From NCBI GenBank assembly GCA_902782965.1, contig CACZPG010000117.1, positions 1 to 6,894 on the forward strand: a stretch of 6,894 bases of DNA. The letters run 5' to 3'. The translations under genes were made by a program, and so were the position numbers. A model generated the notes under the pieces. It was given only the letters and a program-made list of their open reading frames with translations, was not told the origin of the DNA and made no database searches. Shown in pieces: positions 5,707-6,894 of this stretch. Within the stretch, counting starts at the first letter, position 1. Each line of letters begins with the position of its first letter. Source of the DNA: an uncultured Lachnospiraceae bacterium. GTDB lineage: Bacteria > Bacillota > Clostridia > Lachnospirales > Lachnospiraceae.

Positions 5707-5784
5707 GATTTTTTTAAAATACTTTTATGACTTTTCAAAATCACTTTTAAATTGGAACAAAAACACTTTTTGAAAGTTTTACTA

Positions 5785-5813
5785 TTCACATTTATTTTCA
5801 TTTAATTTATAAT
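5785..5813 (+). promoter_or_regulatory. Sigma-70/SigA-type promoter of the purine permease gene
   Basis: TTCACA (5785-5790) and a perfect TATAAT (5808-5813) are 17 bases apart. Transcription would start near 5820, giving a leader of about 58 bases. That leader is too short for a purine riboswitch, and none is seen. A small dyad, ACTTT-TTG-AAAGT (5765-5777), lies just upstream of the -35. Confidence 0.72.
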
Positions 5814-5830
5814 AGGAAGGTATTATTTTC

Positions 5831-5848
5831 TGTCCGAACATCCGGGCA
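5831..5848 (+). other. Small hairpin in the purine permease leader
   Basis: TGTCCG (5831-5836) pairs with CGGGCA (5843-5848), one G-U pair, around a six-base loop AACATC. It ends 13 bases before the ribosome site (AAGGAGG, 5862-5868). It has no T-run. The CCGAAC at 5834-5839 resembles the core of a PurR box, but there is no second box. Confidence 0.35.
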
Positions 5849-5877
5849 AATATTTATTTATAAGGAGGGACTTTTCC

Positions 5878-6894
5878 ATGTTAGAGAAAATGTTCAAACT
5901 TAAGGAGCATGGAACTGACGTCAAAACAGAGGTTATCGCCGGTATTACCACATTTCTGGCTATGGCATACATTCTGGCCGTCAATCCTAATATCCTGGGA
6001 AATGTAATGAATCCAAATGGAGTATTCCTGGCTACCGCTATAGCTTCAGCCATTGCTACATTTGTTATGGCATTTCTCGCAAACTACCCCATCGCTCTTT
6101 CAGCAGGTATGGGACTTAATGCATATTTCGCATTTACCGTATGTCTCGGAGAACTGTCAGATGTACCTGATGCTTTCTCAATTGCACTTACTGCAGTACT
6201 TGTTGAAGGTATATTCTTCATTATTATTTCAATCTTCAAATTCAGAGAAGCCATTATCAATGGTATTCCTCAGAATCTTAAATTCGGTATTACAACCGGT
6301 ATCGGACTGTTCATAGCTCTGATCGGACTTGTAGGTGCAGGAATCGTTATCAGCGATCCATCAACTACAATAGCTCTCGGAAGCTTCTCTTCACCTACTG
6401 TTGCACTGGCCCTTATCGGTTTTATCATAATAGTAGTTCTCAGTCATTATAAGGTTAAGGGTTCCGTTCTTATAGGAATTCTTGCTACATGGATTCTCGG
6501 AATGATAGCTGAAGCTACCGGCTGGTATCAGGTTGATGTCGAAGCCGGAGTATACAGTGTATTCCCAAGTTTCGCCGGAGGTCTCAATCTCGGAGGTCTT
6601 GGAGAAACTGCCTTCAAGTTCAACTTTGCATGGGTAGGTTCTCATATCATCCAGTTCATCGCAATCGTATTCAGTTTCCTCTTCGTTGATCTTTTCGATA
6701 CAGTAGGAACTGTTGTAGGTGTAGCTGACAAAGCCGGTCTGCTGGATGAGGATGGTAAGCTTCCTCGCGCAGGAAAAGTATTTATGGCAGACGCTATCGG
6801 AACAACTGTTGGTGCATGTCTCGGTACATCAACCGTAACAAGCTTTGTTGAATCCAGTGCCGGAGTTGCTGAAGGTGGAAAAACAGGTCTCACC
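5878..6894 (+). CDS. NCS2 family (AzgA/PbuG-type) guanine/hypoxanthine permease, 3' end outside the window
   Basis: The frame is open from the ATG at 5878 to the window end, 339 codons without a stop, about three quarters of the usual 430-490. It is a multi-span purine importer, probably a proton symporter by family. It opens with the typical FKLKEHGTDVKTEVIAGITT (6-25), then FLAMAYILAVNPNIL (26-40) and the AGMGLNAYFAF motif (76-86). The substrate-site segments FVDLFDTVGTVVGVADKAGLL (269-289) and GTSTVTSFVESSAGVAEGG (316-334) are both present, and the cut falls just after the GKTGLT motif. AAGGAGG lies nine bases before the ATG. It diverges from the padR operon and has its own promoter at 5785-5813. 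The family carries hypoxanthine, guanine or adenine; the choice among them cannot be read here. No frameshift is seen. Confidence 0.94.
   Translation, partial: MLEKMFKLKEHGTDVKTEVIAGITTFLAMAYILAVNPNILGNVMNPNGVFLATAIASAIATFVMAFLANYPIALSAGMGLNAYFAFTVCLGELSDVPDAFSIALTAVLVEGIFFIIISIFKFREAIINGIPQNLKFGITTGIGLFIALIGLVGAGIVISDPSTTIALGSFSSPTVALALIGFIIIVVLSHYKVKGSVLIGILATWILGMIAEATGWYQVDVEAGVYSVFPSFAGGLNLGGLGETAFKFNFAWVGSHIIQFIAIVFSFLFVDLFDTVGTVVGVADKAGLLDEDGKLPRAGKVFMADAIGTTVGACLGTSTVTSFVESSAGVAEGGKTGLT

Noticed and set aside
5814..5877. Purine riboswitch before the purine permease
   Set aside because: The leader from the predicted start is only about 58 bases, and it shows neither a three-way junction nor the paired loop sequences of that class.
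6053..6316. Plus-strand frame in another phase inside the purine permease
   Set aside because: The permease frame is open through the whole stretch with all family motifs. This is an out-of-phase shadow, as are the minus-strand frames at 5823-6053, 6391-6645 and 6642-6893.

Overview
The window looks like chromosome from a low-to-moderate-GC Gram-positive anaerobe of the Clostridia, most likely a Lachnospiraceae gut commensal of the Coprococcus/Butyrivibrio/Roseburia type. That placement is an inference. It rests on strong AGGAGG ribosome binding sites, a Gram-positive lipoprotein signal on the solute-binding protein, a PadR/DUF1700/DUF4097 gene set, a Gly/Asn/Pro/Tyr-rich single-span membrane protein, and the codon use. 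I see no insertion sequence, phage gene, CRISPR array, tRNA or rRNA.

Layout. Seven genes lie on the minus strand and read from about 5.5 kb down to the left end. One gene diverges on the plus strand and runs off the right edge. In order of transcription on the minus strand: (i) a PadR-family repressor (5214-5516), a DUF1700-type membrane protein (4553-5152) and a DUF4097 beta-repeat protein (3654-4553), closed by a strong terminator (3557-3594); (ii) a polar amino-acid ABC importer made of permease (2785-3483), ATPase (2049-2771) and lipoprotein receptor (1132-1959), closed by a terminator (1074-1111); (iii) a single membrane protein with four 14-residue PYNNGQSPYGGNPN-like repeats (35-1003), closed by a terminator (2-25). 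On the plus strand, a guanine/hypoxanthine-type permease of the NCS2/AzgA family starts at 5878 and is cut by the window end after 339 codons.

How the parts may work together. The PadR, DUF1700 and DUF4097 genes form a recurrent Firmicutes arrangement. It fits an envelope-responsive unit: a small winged-helix repressor, a membrane protein with a soluble N-terminal domain, and a membrane-anchored beta-repeat protein outside the cell. Here the DUF4097 protein has six rungs with an exact 19-residue period. The ABC importer is complete, with one permease, one ATPase and one receptor. The purine permease and the padR operon are divergent, and each has a good sigma-70-type promoter in the 361-base AT-rich region between them.

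The most unusual non-coding signal lies in that divergent region. The heptamer ATATTAT occurs six times in 94 bases (5594-5687) with start-to-start spacings of 18, 17, 17, 18 and 17. It overlaps the -10 of the padR promoter and continues into its leader. The heptamer appears again in an inverted repeat between padR and the DUF1700 gene. This looks like a multi-site operator, perhaps for PadR autoregulation, but that role is an inference.
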